Shown here one piece after another: positions 18,451 to 26,780 of a stretch of 64,000 nucleotides of DNA. The number at the start of each line of letters is the position of its first letter. Positions within the stretch are counted from its first letter, which is position 1. Location of the stretch: assembly GCF_001586785.1 (NCBI RefSeq), contig NZ_LUFH02000011.1, forward strand, positions 1 to 64,000, given 5' to 3'. The stretch is from Sphaerospermopsis aphanizomenoides BCCUSP55. GTDB lineage: Bacteria; Cyanobacteriota; Cyanobacteriia; Cyanobacteriales; Nostocaceae. A program made the position numbers and the translations under genes. The notes under the pieces are model-generated. The model did no database searches, had not been told where the DNA came from, and was given only the letters and a program-made list of their open reading frames with translations.

Positions 18451-19437
18451 ATGAATAAAAAAATTACCCAGCAACCCCCTATCATTATTGCTCATCGAGG
18501 TGCAAGCGGATACCGCCCGGAACACACATTAACAGCATATCAATTAGCAATAGATTTAGGTGCTGACTACATCGAACCAGATTTAGTTATTACCAAAGAT
18601 GGTGTTTTAATCGCTCGACATGAAAATGAAATTTCTGAAACTACGGATATAGCAAATCATCCTGAATTTTCCCATCTCAAAACCACAAAGATTATTGATG
18701 GTGAAGTGAAAACAGGTTGGTTTACAGAAGATTTAACTTTATCAGAATTAAAAACATTAACAGCTAAAGAACGTATTCCCGAAATCCGTCCTCAAAATAC
18801 AGATTATAATGGCAGTTTAGAAGTTCCTACACTTCAAGAAATCATTGATTTAGCACAAAGTCAAAGTTCAAAAATTAGTCGTGTGATTGGCATTTATCCA
18901 GAAACTAAACATCCCACATATTTTCAATCTATTGGTTTACCATTAGAAGCAACTTTATTAGCAACCTTACACACAACTAATTTACCTGTATTTATTCAAT
19001 CCTTTGAAGTTAGCAACCTGCAAGCATTAGCGAAAAAGACTGAATTTCCTTTGGTGCAATTAATCAATGATAGTGGTAAACCCTATGATTTTGTTATTAG
19101 TGATGATAATCGTACATATCAAGACTTAATCAAACCAGCAGGTTTAAAAGAAATTGCTGAATATGCAACAGCAATAGGAGTGAATAAAAATTTATTAATT
19201 CCCAGAGATAAAAATGGTAAATTACAATCACCAACACCTTTAATTAGTCATGCTCATCAAGCAGGGTTACTAGTTCATGCTTGGACATTTCGGAATGAAA
19301 ATTTATTCTTACCTTTAAATTTGCAAGACCATCCCCAAGATGAATATAGACTCTTTTTTGATTTAGGTATAGATGGCGTATTTAGTGACTTTACTGATAC
19401 GGCTGTAACTATGCGAAATTATTGGTTACAATTTTAG
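18451..19437 (+). CDS. Glycerophosphodiester phosphodiesterase
   Basis: Hydrolyses glycerophosphodiesters to glycerol-3-phosphate and an alcohol. It has 328 residues and a TIM-barrel GDPD domain from the N-terminus: AHRGASGYRPEHT with catalytic H15, the metal-binding pair E42/D44 (YIEPDLVITKDG), and the second histidine H57 (IARHEN). The size and the insert after ENEISETTDIANHPEF are typical of the GlpQ-type, which in other bacteria is periplasmic. Here I see no signal peptide, so it may be cytoplasmic or the true start may be obscured. It is monocistronic, followed by a strong hairpin. Confidence 0.9.
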   Translation: MNKKITQQPPIIIAHRGASGYRPEHTLTAYQLAIDLGADYIEPDLVITKDGVLIARHENEISETTDIANHPEFSHLKTTKIIDGEVKTGWFTEDLTLSELKTLTAKERIPEIRPQNTDYNGSLEVPTLQEIIDLAQSQSSKISRVIGIYPETKHPTYFQSIGLPLEATLLATLHTTNLPVFIQSFEVSNLQALAKKTEFPLVQLINDSGKPYDFVISDDNRTYQDLIKPAGLKEIAEYATAIGVNKNLLIPRDKNGKLQSPTPLISHAHQAGLLVHAWTFRNENLFLPLNLQDHPQDEYRLFFDLGIDGVFSDFTDTAVTMRNYWLQF

Positions 19438-19440
19438 AGT

Positions 19441-19477
19441 AAATTGACTGTTAACCATTAATGCTAACAGTCAATTT
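19441..19477 (+). terminator. Hairpin after the phosphodiesterase gene
   Basis: AAATTGACTGTTA (19441-19453) and TAACAGTCAATTT (19465-19477) make a perfect 13-bp stem with an 11-nt loop, four bases after the stop codon. It ends in only three Ts, so termination or mRNA 3'-end protection are both possible. Confidence 0.7.
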
Positions 19478-19650
19478 CGCACAATTTACCAAGTGCTACT
19501 GCAAAAAGAACCACTAGATTTTTGATCGAAATATCTATTATACTACACTAAATCTATCAATTTAGTATACTTGAATACTTTTTAGGGAATTCAAAACCTG
19601 TTTCTCATCTCTAAGCTGTATTTTAGATTATCAACATATTGATCAATAAA

Positions 19651-20832
19651 ATGAGTAATTTGCAATTAAATCGTTTAGGGGAAATCGCTAAACTCTTTTT
19701 GAAACTAGGTGTGATTGGTTTTGGTGGGCCAGTTGCCCATATTGCCATGATAGAAGATGAAGTCGTCCAGCGTCGTCAGTGGTTAACAAAAGAGCATTTT
19801 TTGGATTTGTTGGGTGCAACTAACTTGATTCCTGGTCCCAATTCTACAGAAATGGCTATTCATATTGGTTATATTTATGCCGGATGGTTAGGGTTAATAG
19901 TTGCAGGTATTTGTTTTATCTTACCTGCGGTGTTAATTACAGGTATATTTGCTTTTATTTATGTTGATTATGGTACTTTACCCCAACTTACGCCTTTACT
20001 GTATGGGATTAAACCAGCAGTTTTAGGAATCATTATCAATGCCCTTTGGGGTTTATCTAAAAAAGCCATAAAAACCCGACAATTACTTATAATTGCTGTA
20101 GCAGTGGGCTTAATCACTTGGTTAGGTAAAGTGAATGAAGTTATGGCTTTGTTATTAGGTGGAATATTAGGAATGATTTGGTTACACAATAGTAATCAAA
20201 ATCACAACGGTAATCGAACTAATTTAATGATTGCGGCTTTAACTCTGAGTACCACTTTGCCAACAATAACTATAACTCCCGTTGTTTCTTTGTGGAAATT
20301 GAGTTTATTTTTTCTCAAAGTTGGTAGTGTGTTATTTGGTGGTGGCTATTTACTAATTGCATTTTTACAAGGTGGGTTAGTAAATGAATATGGCTGGTTG
20401 ACACAACAACAATTATTAGATGCCATTGCTATCGGTCAATTTACTCCTGGGCCAGTCCTTTCTACTGCTACATTTATAGGATATATCATCGCTGGTTTAC
20501 CTGGTGCAATTGTATCTACGGTGGGAATTTTTCTACCTTCATTTTTATTTGTTGCTATTTTAAATCCTTTCATTCCTTGGTTACGTGCCTCATCTTGGAC
20601 AAGGTATTTTTTAGATGCTGTTAATGTTAGTGCTGTAGCGTTGATGGTAGTGACGACATTGCAGTTAGGAATCACAATTTTCACTTTAGAAAAAGTGCCT
20701 GATGTAGATTTTTTGGGTTTAGTTATTTGCTTAATTTCTGCAATTTTAGCTATTTTTTATCGTATCAATCCTGCATGGTTAGTTTTGGGTGGTGGTTTAA
20801 TTGGTTTGGGTATTTCAGTTTTTTTAGCTTAG
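19651..20832 (+). CDS. chrA: Chromate transporter, ChrA (CHR) family
   Basis: An inner-membrane protein of 393 residues with the two-domain, long-chain CHR architecture. Two homologous halves are visible: FGGPVAHIAMIEDEVVQRRQ ... LIPGPNSTEMAIHIGY in the first, FGGGYLLIAFLQGGLVNEYG ... FTPGPVLSTATFIGY in the second. Ten or so hydrophobic helices are apparent. In characterised members it exports chromate as an antiporter; in organisms not exposed to chromate the natural substrate is unclear and may be sulfate-related. I use the ATG at 19651 (MSNLQLNRLGEIAKLF) rather than an in-frame TTG at 19639. It lies upstream of the convergent cysK; a sulfur-related link is possible but not shown. Confidence 0.92.
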   Translation: MSNLQLNRLGEIAKLFLKLGVIGFGGPVAHIAMIEDEVVQRRQWLTKEHFLDLLGATNLIPGPNSTEMAIHIGYIYAGWLGLIVAGICFILPAVLITGIFAFIYVDYGTLPQLTPLLYGIKPAVLGIIINALWGLSKKAIKTRQLLIIAVAVGLITWLGKVNEVMALLLGGILGMIWLHNSNQNHNGNRTNLMIAALTLSTTLPTITITPVVSLWKLSLFFLKVGSVLFGGGYLLIAFLQGGLVNEYGWLTQQQLLDAIAIGQFTPGPVLSTATFIGYIIAGLPGAIVSTVGIFLPSFLFVAILNPFIPWLRASSWTRYFLDAVNVSAVALMVVTTLQLGITIFTLEKVPDVDFLGLVICLISAILAIFYRINPAWLVLGGGLIGLGISVFLA

Positions 20833-20904
20833 GTATTCCTACTTCAAAAATGGAAAATTAATAATAGACAATTACCTCTCCCTTTCAGGAAAAGGATTGA
20901 AAAC

Positions 20905-20967
20905 AGGACTTACGCAAAATATCTCTCAAACCCTTAGTTCTCTGTGTCCGGAGTTGACATAAGTCCT
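20905..20967. mobile_element. Short MITE-like repeat, AGGACTTACGCA family
   Basis: A 63-bp element starting AGGACTTACGCAAAATATCT and ending TGACATAAGTCCT. Its left 28 bp match the reverse complement of the right end of the element at 43214-43352. Confidence 0.6.
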
Positions 20968-21047
20968 AGAAAAATCAAAATTTTTTCTTTTTTTTCCCCT
21001 GCCAGGAGGAGGTTTTAAACCTTGAAGGAAACAATTGTCAATTGTTT

Positions 21048-21198
21048 AGGACTTACGCAAAAAAACGAAAAATCAAGGGTTTTGACAAAGGGGTAAAGTG
21101 ATGGAAAAATCAAGGTCGAGGAGAGGAAAACCCCTACACCCCTACACCCTTACACCCCTACACCCAGTCGTCACAGATAACTTCTGTGCGTAAGTCCT
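21048..21198. mobile_element. MITE with perfect 12-bp terminal repeats
   Basis: A 151-bp element bounded by AGGACTTACGCA (21048-21059) and TGCGTAAGTCCT (21187-21198). The interior carries CCCCTACA tandem repeats and no ORF. It ends four bases before the cysK stop codon and so lies in that gene's 3' region. Confidence 0.75.
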
Positions 21199-21202
21199 GT
21201 TG

Positions 21203-22144
21203 TTAACTCATCAATTCTTGAAACATGACTGTACTCAAATAACGTTCTCCAAAAGAAGGCTGAATCATCACAATTAATTTACCAGCATTTTCTGGGCGTT
21301 TACCTACTTCAATAGCCGCACATAAAGCTGCACCGGAAGATATACCTGATAATAAACCCTCTTCTCTTGCTAATCTGCGTCCATAGTTCATTGCTTGGTC
21401 ATCATTAACTTGAAACACTTCATCAATCAAATCTGGACGTAAAATATCAGGAATAAATCCCGCACCAATACCTTGAATTTTATGAGAACCTGGTTGACCA
21501 CCAGAAAGAACAGGGCTATTACTAGGTTCTACAGCTATTACCTGAAAACTCGGTTTCCGTTGTTTAATTACCTCTGCAATTCCAGTAATTGTTCCCCCAG
21601 TTCCTACACCAGCAATTAATATATCTACTTCCCCATCAGTATCCGCCCAAATTTCCTCAGCCGTTGTTTCTCGGTGAATTTTCGGGTTGGCTGGATTTCT
21701 AAATTGTTGCAAAATCACAGCATTAGGAGTGTTAGCAACTATTTCCTCAGCTTTATTAATTGCTCCCCGCATTCCTTGGGGTCCTGGAGTTAACTCCAAA
21801 GTAGCACCATAAGCCCGCAGCATAGCCCGTCTTTCCTGGCTCATGGTTTCTGGCATAGTTAAGATTAATTTGTAACCACGGGCTGCTGCTACCATTGCTA
21901 AAGCAATACCTGTGTTACCGGAAGTTGGTTCTACTAAAACGGTTTTTCCTGGAGAAATTAAACCCTCTGCTTCTGCGGTCAGAATCATGCTTACGCCAAT
22001 TCTATCTTTGACCGAAGCCGCCGGATTCATACTTTCTAATTTGACAACTATTCTGGCTACTACTCCTTCAGCTTGAGGAATTTTGTTTAGCTGAATTAAG
22101 GGGGTTTTACCAATAAGTTCTGTTACGTCTTTAGCAATTCGCAT
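21203..22144 (-). CDS. cysK: Cysteine synthase A
   Basis: PLP-dependent O-acetylserine sulfhydrylase that makes L-cysteine from O-acetylserine and sulfide. It has 313 residues, the usual length. The PLP lysine is K46 in [11 protein letters not shown], the substrate loop is PTSGNTG at about 73-79, and the phosphate-binding glycine loop is [22 protein letters not shown] is the conserved segment near the active site. It fits the CysK (not CysM) type because of the [12 protein letters not shown] and PETMSQERR segments. It is monocistronic, with a MITE right after the stop codon that could affect mRNA 3'-end formation. Confidence 0.95.
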   Translation of the reverse strand: MRIAKDVTELIGKTPLIQLNKIPQAEGVVARIVVKLESMNPAASVKDRIGVSMILTAEAEGLISPGKTVLVEPTSGNTGIALAMVAAARGYKLILTMPETMSQERRAMLRAYGATLELTPGPQGMRGAINKAEEIVANTPNAVILQQFRNPANPKIHRETTAEEIWADTDGEVDILIAGVGTGGTITGIAEVIKQRKPSFQVIAVEPSNSPVLSGGQPGSHKIQGIGAGFIPDILRPDLIDEVFQVNDDQAMNYGRRLAREEGLLSGISSGAALCAAIEVGKRPENAGKLIVMIQPSFGERYLSTVMFQELMS

Positions 22145-23000
22145 TTATTAGCTGTTAATAAACATGGGTATAGGGGTAAAGGAGAGAAAACACAGTTGTC
22201 TACATCCGTTGACCACTAACAAAATTTTAATATCTTTTTGTAGTTATTTAGTTTATTTTTAATTTCAGGTCTATTTTGTCATGATATATTGTTATTTGAG
22301 TACAAGTTTTGACAGCTAATAATTACTCTTCAATATGCTCAATCATTAACGGCTAAAGCCTGGAGGTTGAGTACAAAACTTCCCGCACCCCATTTGAAAA
22401 ATGCTAGTACCCCCTGCAAAAAATACTAGTACCTCTACCCCATAGAAATTTTATAAGTCTTACTAGATAAGTATTGCAGACTTTGAGTGCTAATTTAATG
22501 ATCTTAATAATCCTAATTCCTGTGAAATAAACTCTGTTGTAGAGAGGGGCTGATATAAACATTTATAGGATTTACGCAGAGATTCCCCTCTACCCCCCGA
22601 AATTCCTAGATGCAAGTCTAGAGAACTAGGGGGGACTTCTTAACTCTAATAAAGTTATCATCTTTGTGTAAAGACCAGCTAAAATCTGTCAGTATTAGTC
22701 AATACTAAATGGAGTATATTTCAAATTTTTAATTTTGACTGGCTTGGTCATACTTTATGAAAATTCTTCATATTAATTTCTCACTCATAAACCTGTAAAG
22801 TTGAGATTTTAAATTTTAGATTCAGATCAAAATTAAATCATTAGGTATCATCTACCAGATAGATAAGGAGAATCTAAAATTACTAAATCAAGATATAAAA
22901 TTTGCTAGGTATGTGAGAGTTTAGATTTCCCCGGTGCAGAAATAGACCATAAAATATATTTTCTTACTGGGTAATTGTCACCTAGCAAGGGAGAGCAAAA
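22145..23000. other. Intergenic region without visible genes
   Basis: About 0.86 kb. It contains two short repeats of the form CTAGTACC(CC)TGCAAAAAATA near 22409 and 22425, and a half-site of the MITE family (AGGATTTACGCAGA) at about 22568. I see no RNA gene or ORF. Confidence 0.45.
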
Positions 23001-23429
23001 ATGAAATTAAAAATTTTAAAGGTGCTGACAGTTAGTTTAGTTACTTTAGCGGTGCTATCTCCAGGGATAATCGTCTTTAATTTAATCTGGGGACGACATA
23101 TAGAGTTAGTTAAGACACAGAATTTATCCTGTCAATTCTCCAATATAAATAAAGGTTATGATCCTTTATCTCTTCAGCCAAAAAGCATAAATAAACCTGA
23201 GTCTCCAACTAACATAAAATTATCTCAACCTAATTTTTTTATGCAACTGCAAATTCTAGCTGAACAGTATAAACTGGCTACAATTTGGCAATGGTTGGTT
23301 TTGGGTACACCTATTTGTATTGGCTTCGGGATTCTTGGTTACGACAGGTATGTTGTGTATCGTGCTGCTGTCTTAAAAGCACAAATCGAAATGTTAGAAA
23401 GACTTTGGCAGCAGAGCATTGAGCAATAA
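23001..23429 (+). CDS. Two-TM protein of unknown function
   Basis: A 142-residue protein that I do not recognise. An N-terminal hydrophobic helix (VLTVSLVTLAVLSPGIIVFN, about 8-30), an external-looking loop rich in Asn/Ser/Pro, and a second helix at about 100-118 (LVLGTPICIGFGILGYD) precede a charged helical tail ending in QQSIEQ. An RBS (GGGAGAG) is upstream. The gene is followed by two small co-directional genes. The topology suggests a small cytoplasmic-tailed membrane protein. Confidence 0.65.
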   Translation: MKLKILKVLTVSLVTLAVLSPGIIVFNLIWGRHIELVKTQNLSCQFSNINKGYDPLSLQPKSINKPESPTNIKLSQPNFFMQLQILAEQYKLATIWQWLVLGTPICIGFGILGYDRYVVYRAAVLKAQIEMLERLWQQSIEQ

Positions 23430-23465
23430 TTTTCAGTTTTCTTATTCACCATAAACTAATTTACC

Positions 23466-23729
23466 ATGACAGACGAACGCCAAACTCAGTATTTTAATTT
23501 AATTGATGAACTGCTCAGATGTCCTAATGGTCAAGAACCAGAAGTTTTGGAAGCTCAACCCGAATTAATTGATTCTGGTTTAATACATACAATGCTACAA
23601 GTTGCCACTATGTTTGCCCATGAAGGTAATCAAGATGGCGCTCAGTTTTTATTTTTTATAGCCAAGGAATTAGCTAAACAATTGGGTTTATATCCTGAAG
23701 TTTCCTCCGAGGTTGCACATCAGGAGTAA
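23466..23729 (+). CDS. Small helical protein of unknown function
   Basis: An 87-residue acidic, mostly helical protein (YFNLIDELLRCPNGQEPEVL, then LIDSGLIHTMLQVATMFAHE, then FIAKELAKQLGL). I recognise it only as the type of small conserved protein common in filamentous cyanobacteria. Its stop codon is two bases from the start of the next gene, so the two are translationally coupled. Confidence 0.6.
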   Translation: MTDERQTQYFNLIDELLRCPNGQEPEVLEAQPELIDSGLIHTMLQVATMFAHEGNQDGAQFLFFIAKELAKQLGLYPEVSSEVAHQE

Positions 23730-23731
23730 TA

Positions 23732-24043
23732 ATGCTATTGACTTCAACTGATGCTGGACACATAGCTTTAGAGTTCCTCTTAGCAGACTGGAACATCCCA
23801 GAAGATTATCGAGATTGGTTTACTATCTTCAATTCCCGATTAATGGGTGAGTTTTGGTACATTGTAGAATTGGGTGTTGAAGGTTTTCCTGATAAGTGGT
23901 TTATTCAAGTTTACGATACAGGAGCCTGTGACCCAAACTATACATTTAATTCTCCTATCTCTGGTTCTGAAGGATATTTGGATTTAAAGAATATTCCAGA
24001 TATCATTGCCCATGTTTTAGTTGCTGAACGCAATTCTCGATGA
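23732..24043 (+). CDS. Small protein of unknown function, coupled to upstream gene
   Basis: A 103-residue soluble acidic protein with a mixed alpha/beta look (EFLLADWNIPEDYRDWFTIF, then FWYIVELGVEGFPDKWFIQV, then the acidic DTGACDPNY). CAGGAG near 23722 serves as RBS within the upstream gene. I know no domain for it. The tight spacing with the 87-residue protein suggests that they work as a pair. Confidence 0.62.
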   Translation: MLLTSTDAGHIALEFLLADWNIPEDYRDWFTIFNSRLMGEFWYIVELGVEGFPDKWFIQVYDTGACDPNYTFNSPISGSEGYLDLKNIPDIIAHVLVAERNSR

Positions 24044-24325
24044 AATAAAGCAGCAGTCAGTCATCAGCGGTCAGCAGGAAAATCTTCTTGGTGCATAATT
24101 AATTTTGTAGTCTTTTTGCTACTGCATTTAACTGATATATATGGTCATTATTTAGGGGTGTACTTGAATAAAGTCTCACCCCTTTTTATAATTACAAATT
24201 ACCAATTAATAATTACCAATTATTTTAATTTTTTATTCAAATTAAATTGGCGATTTGTCAGGTTTAATTAACAAAATTATGTTATACTAGATCGTAGTTA
24301 TGGACGCTACAGAAATATCAGTCAA

Positions 24326-24667
24326 ATGATTGCTGAAGATATCCTAGCTCAAGAATTTACCAGAATTGTCAACCATTATTACCCCAGCACTGGGGAAGTG
24401 TTGGCAAGGTGTCATGTGAAAGTTATCACCAGTTTCTGGGGACGACCTGCTAAACGCTTTCAATATATAGGGATTTATTGTTCAGAAGAAATAATGCCCT
24501 ATATCAAAGCGCAAAAGGAAATACTGCGGGAAGTAGCAGACAATATGGGACTCATTCAAGTAGTTTGTGTGAATGCCAAGCGATTGCTGCGCGACCCGAT
24601 GTCCAAACTTCAACATTCTCAACCACGCTTGTGGTTGGAGTTGCAATTAGTAGCAGCGGCAGCTTAG
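24326..24667 (+). CDS. Conserved hypothetical protein
   Basis: A 113-residue soluble protein with no motif that I recognise. It has an alpha/beta pattern: an N-terminal helix (EDILAQEFTRIVNHYY), a beta hairpin (ARCHVKVITSFWGRPAKRFQYIGIYCSEE, too long to be a motif in itself) and a helix before LIQVVCVNAKRLLRDPMS. It lies 14 bp before the decayed monooxygenase gene, so it may once have been in an operon with it. Confidence 0.55.
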   Translation: MIAEDILAQEFTRIVNHYYPSTGEVLARCHVKVITSFWGRPAKRFQYIGIYCSEEIMPYIKAQKEILREVADNMGLIQVVCVNAKRLLRDPMSKLQHSQPRLWLELQLVAAAA

Positions 24668-24680
24668 AGTATCGCCAATA

Positions 24681-25182
24681 ATGAAAACAGGACTTTTCTG
24701 CAATTACGAAAATCATCACCAAGATGCTCGTCGCGCTATCCTTGAAGCGGAAAATCCTTTCGGTTTAATGGGTAGTCCCCCCTTTTCTCTCGTCAGATTG
24801 AAAAATACCGTCAGCAAATATCGACAATTAAATTCCAGCGGTGCAGATAATTTTTTGTTGCTAAAACATCCTCTGAAGCGGTGAGTGAAACCTTACCTTT
24901 CATCCACAAATTTAGCCAAAAAATGACTGCTAATGCGGCGAAAATTCAGCAGAATAGTCCTTTTCTCCAGAAAGCTTACAACCAGACAAATATCTGTGTT
25001 GAAGAAGACTTTCTGATTGAAAATTCCATTATTGGTGATGTCGAAACCTGTCACAGCAAGATCAAGAAATTTCAGGACGAATTAAATCTCGGCACACTGG
25101 CGCTCAAACTCGCATTTTCTTCTCTGCAAAAAATCGAGAGAGTTTGGAGCGTTACAATCAAGAGGTGCGAAATTATGTCTAA
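24681..25182 (+). pseudogene. Decayed luciferase-like flavin monooxygenase (LLM class)
   Basis: The start MKTGLFCNYENHHQDARRAI is the usual N-terminus of this flavin-dependent family, but the barrel core is missing. After residue 22 the frame runs into unrelated sequence; QIEKYRQQISTIKF is visible in another frame (near 24790), FVAKTSSEAVSETLPF in a third (from about 24850), and then the family's C-terminus IIGDVETCHSKIKKFQDELN up to SLQKIE. A further shift gives ESLERYNQEVRNYV and a stop at 25180-25182. The remnant spans about 500 bp where an intact gene needs about 1.1 kb, so there is at least one large deletion and three frame changes. Confidence 0.75.
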
Positions 25183-25546
25183 ACTTCCCTTGCTTCCACC
25201 TGATGATTTACCTCCTGTAGAGGTGACAAAACAGGACGGGATGCTACAAATGGAACTAGAGCAGTCTATTGGCAGATGTTTTTATTATGGGTGCGATGGC
25301 ATTACCCAAGTTTTGCTATCTAACTGTCAGTGGTATATGACCAAAAATGCCACGACTTTAATGTTAATTATAGACTGTCCTGACATAGTATCTTACTGGC
25401 ATATAGTCAGCAATATTCCTCAATTGGGCAATAGATTGGAAAGATGGACAAAGGATGCAAAAATTCGTGTTTACCCGCCTTTTGGTAAGGGTAGACCCTT
25501 TGAAATTGGTGTCAATGAAATCTCTGCTTATCGAGATTGGTTATAA
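25175..25546 (+). CDS. Conserved hypothetical protein
   Basis: A 123-residue soluble protein starting at the ATG at 25175 (MSKLPLLPPDDLPPVEVTKQ). A longer ORF opens at 24881, but its first 98 codons are the pseudogene fragment, so that longer product is artificial. The gene overlaps the pseudogene's end by eight bases. The protein has a Cys-containing middle (GRCFYYGCDGITQVLLSNCQ) and a basic end (RVYPPFGKGRPFEIGVNEIS). I know no domain; the type is seen in cyanobacterial genomes. Confidence 0.6.
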   Translation: MSKLPLLPPDDLPPVEVTKQDGMLQMELEQSIGRCFYYGCDGITQVLLSNCQWYMTKNATTLMLIIDCPDIVSYWHIVSNIPQLGNRLERWTKDAKIRVYPPFGKGRPFEIGVNEISAYRDWL

Positions 25547-25687
25547 GTTTTAGCGCAGGGAACAAGGAATAGGGAATAGTGGTGCAAGCAATACTTGTTG
25601 GTTAAGGGAGAAGGGAAAAAGGGAAAAGAAAAACCTTTACCCTTTTCCTTTTAACCTTTTCTCAAACCTGATGCACTATAATGGAAC

Positions 25688-25770
25688 AGGAATTACACAA
25701 AAGTCTGAAAAAATAAACCGCAAAGGACACAAAGTAATAAGAGCTTATCCAGATTTTTTGCATAAGTCCT
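25688..25770. mobile_element. Degenerate MITE-like repeat, AGGACTTACGCA family
   Basis: An 83-bp element with left end AGGAATTACACAAAAGTCT and right end TTGCATAAGTCCT. The interior AAAGGACACAAAG motif is shared (inverted) with the other family members at 20905 and 43214. Confidence 0.5.
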
Positions 25771-25788
25771 AAGAAAAGGATTTTAAAC

Positions 25789-25826
25789 TATTCCCTATTC
25801 CCTATTCCCTATTCCCTATTCCCTTT
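25789..25826. repeat. STRR, TTCCCTA units
   Basis: Five tandem ATTCCCT heptamers just before the methyltransferase start. They leave little room for a normal ribosome-binding site. Confidence 0.75.
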
Positions 25827-25840
25827 TATCTATACAAACT

Positions 25841-26452
25841 ATGATTAATCAGTTTATAAATAATAAAAAGCAAATCTTTGACCGTTGGGCAAACAGTTAT
25901 GATTGGACTTTTCCTTCTTTTATCTATCAAGCCATTCATAAAAGATTGCTTTCTTACGTTGAATTAGCACCGCAGGCTAATGTACTTGATTTAGGTTGTG
26001 GAACTGGAAGGTTATTAGATAGATTAGCAAGTCAGTTTCCGGAAATACGTGGTACAGGATTGGATTTGTCTCCCCAGATGTTGCGGGTAGCTAGACAAAA
26101 AAACCGCCATCGTCCCCGATTAATTTATGTCGAAGGTAATGCGGAATCTCTTCCCTTTGCTGAGGGTCAATTTAATGCTGTATTTAACACTATCAGTTTT
26201 TTGCATTATCCCCACCCAGCACAGGTTTTAAGTGAAGTAAAACGGGTACTTTCTCCTGGTGGACGCTTTTATTTAGTTGACATTACTGCTAATAAACCAG
26301 TGATTAAACTCATGGCTAATTCCCCCGCTGGAATTAAATTCTACAGTCGAGAACAGCGTCAACAGTTAGGTACTGATGCTGGACTTTTGTGTTTAGGTCA
26401 TTATTATTTATTGGGGCCAGTTTTATTGACGATTTTTGCTAAACCTGGATGA
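25841..26452 (+). CDS. Class I SAM-dependent methyltransferase
   Basis: A 203-residue methyltransferase of the Methyltransf_11/UbiE-like type. The SAM-binding motif I VLDLGCGTGRLLD is at about 48-60, the acidic end of strand 2 follows in GTGLDLSPQML, NAESLPFAEGQFNAVF is motif II, and VLSPGGRFYLVD is motif III. The C-terminal part is short (YSREQRQQLGTDAGLLCLGH) and would set the substrate, which cannot be read from sequence. The upstream 40 bp are STRR, and there is no obvious Shine-Dalgarno sequence. Confidence 0.88.
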   Translation: MINQFINNKKQIFDRWANSYDWTFPSFIYQAIHKRLLSYVELAPQANVLDLGCGTGRLLDRLASQFPEIRGTGLDLSPQMLRVARQKNRHRPRLIYVEGNAESLPFAEGQFNAVFNTISFLHYPHPAQVLSEVKRVLSPGGRFYLVDITANKPVIKLMANSPAGIKFYSREQRQQLGTDAGLLCLGHYYLLGPVLLTIFAKPG

Positions 26453-26468
26453 TGCTGGTAGCAAACGT

Positions 26469-26637
26469 AAGTATTCAGCCGTCAGCCGTCAGCTAATGCC
26501 GGCACGCTACGCTAACAGCTTTGAAGACTGAAATACAAAGAATGAGAACAAATGAGGAGCGTGTAACTTTCCGGAAACTAATGCTTTTAAATCTTTGCTC
26601 TTGGTTATTGGCTGATTACTGATAGCTGAATGCTTAC
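26469..26637. repeat. Dispersed ~165-bp repeat, copy 1
   Basis: A non-coding element with inverted-type ends (ATTCAGCCGTCAGCCGTCAG ... TGATAGCTGAATGCTTA). Its central 55 bp recur in inverted orientation at 44997-45151 with one mismatch. This copy carries an extra GCCGGCACGCTACGCTAAC block. Confidence 0.75.
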
Positions 26638-26780
26638 TAGCAAACATCCATTTCAGGATTAACATTTAAGAGGGTGTAGGGTGTGCTTAATTTTGGATTT
26701 TGGATGAAAGGATTTTGGATTGTTTTGAGCGACTTCAATCTAAAATCTAAAATCTAAAATTTTCTTCCCTGTTCCCTTTT

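Noticed and set aside
24681-24884. 67-codon ORF starting with a monooxygenase-like N-terminus
   Set aside because: The product leaves the family after about 22 residues; it is part of the pseudogene.
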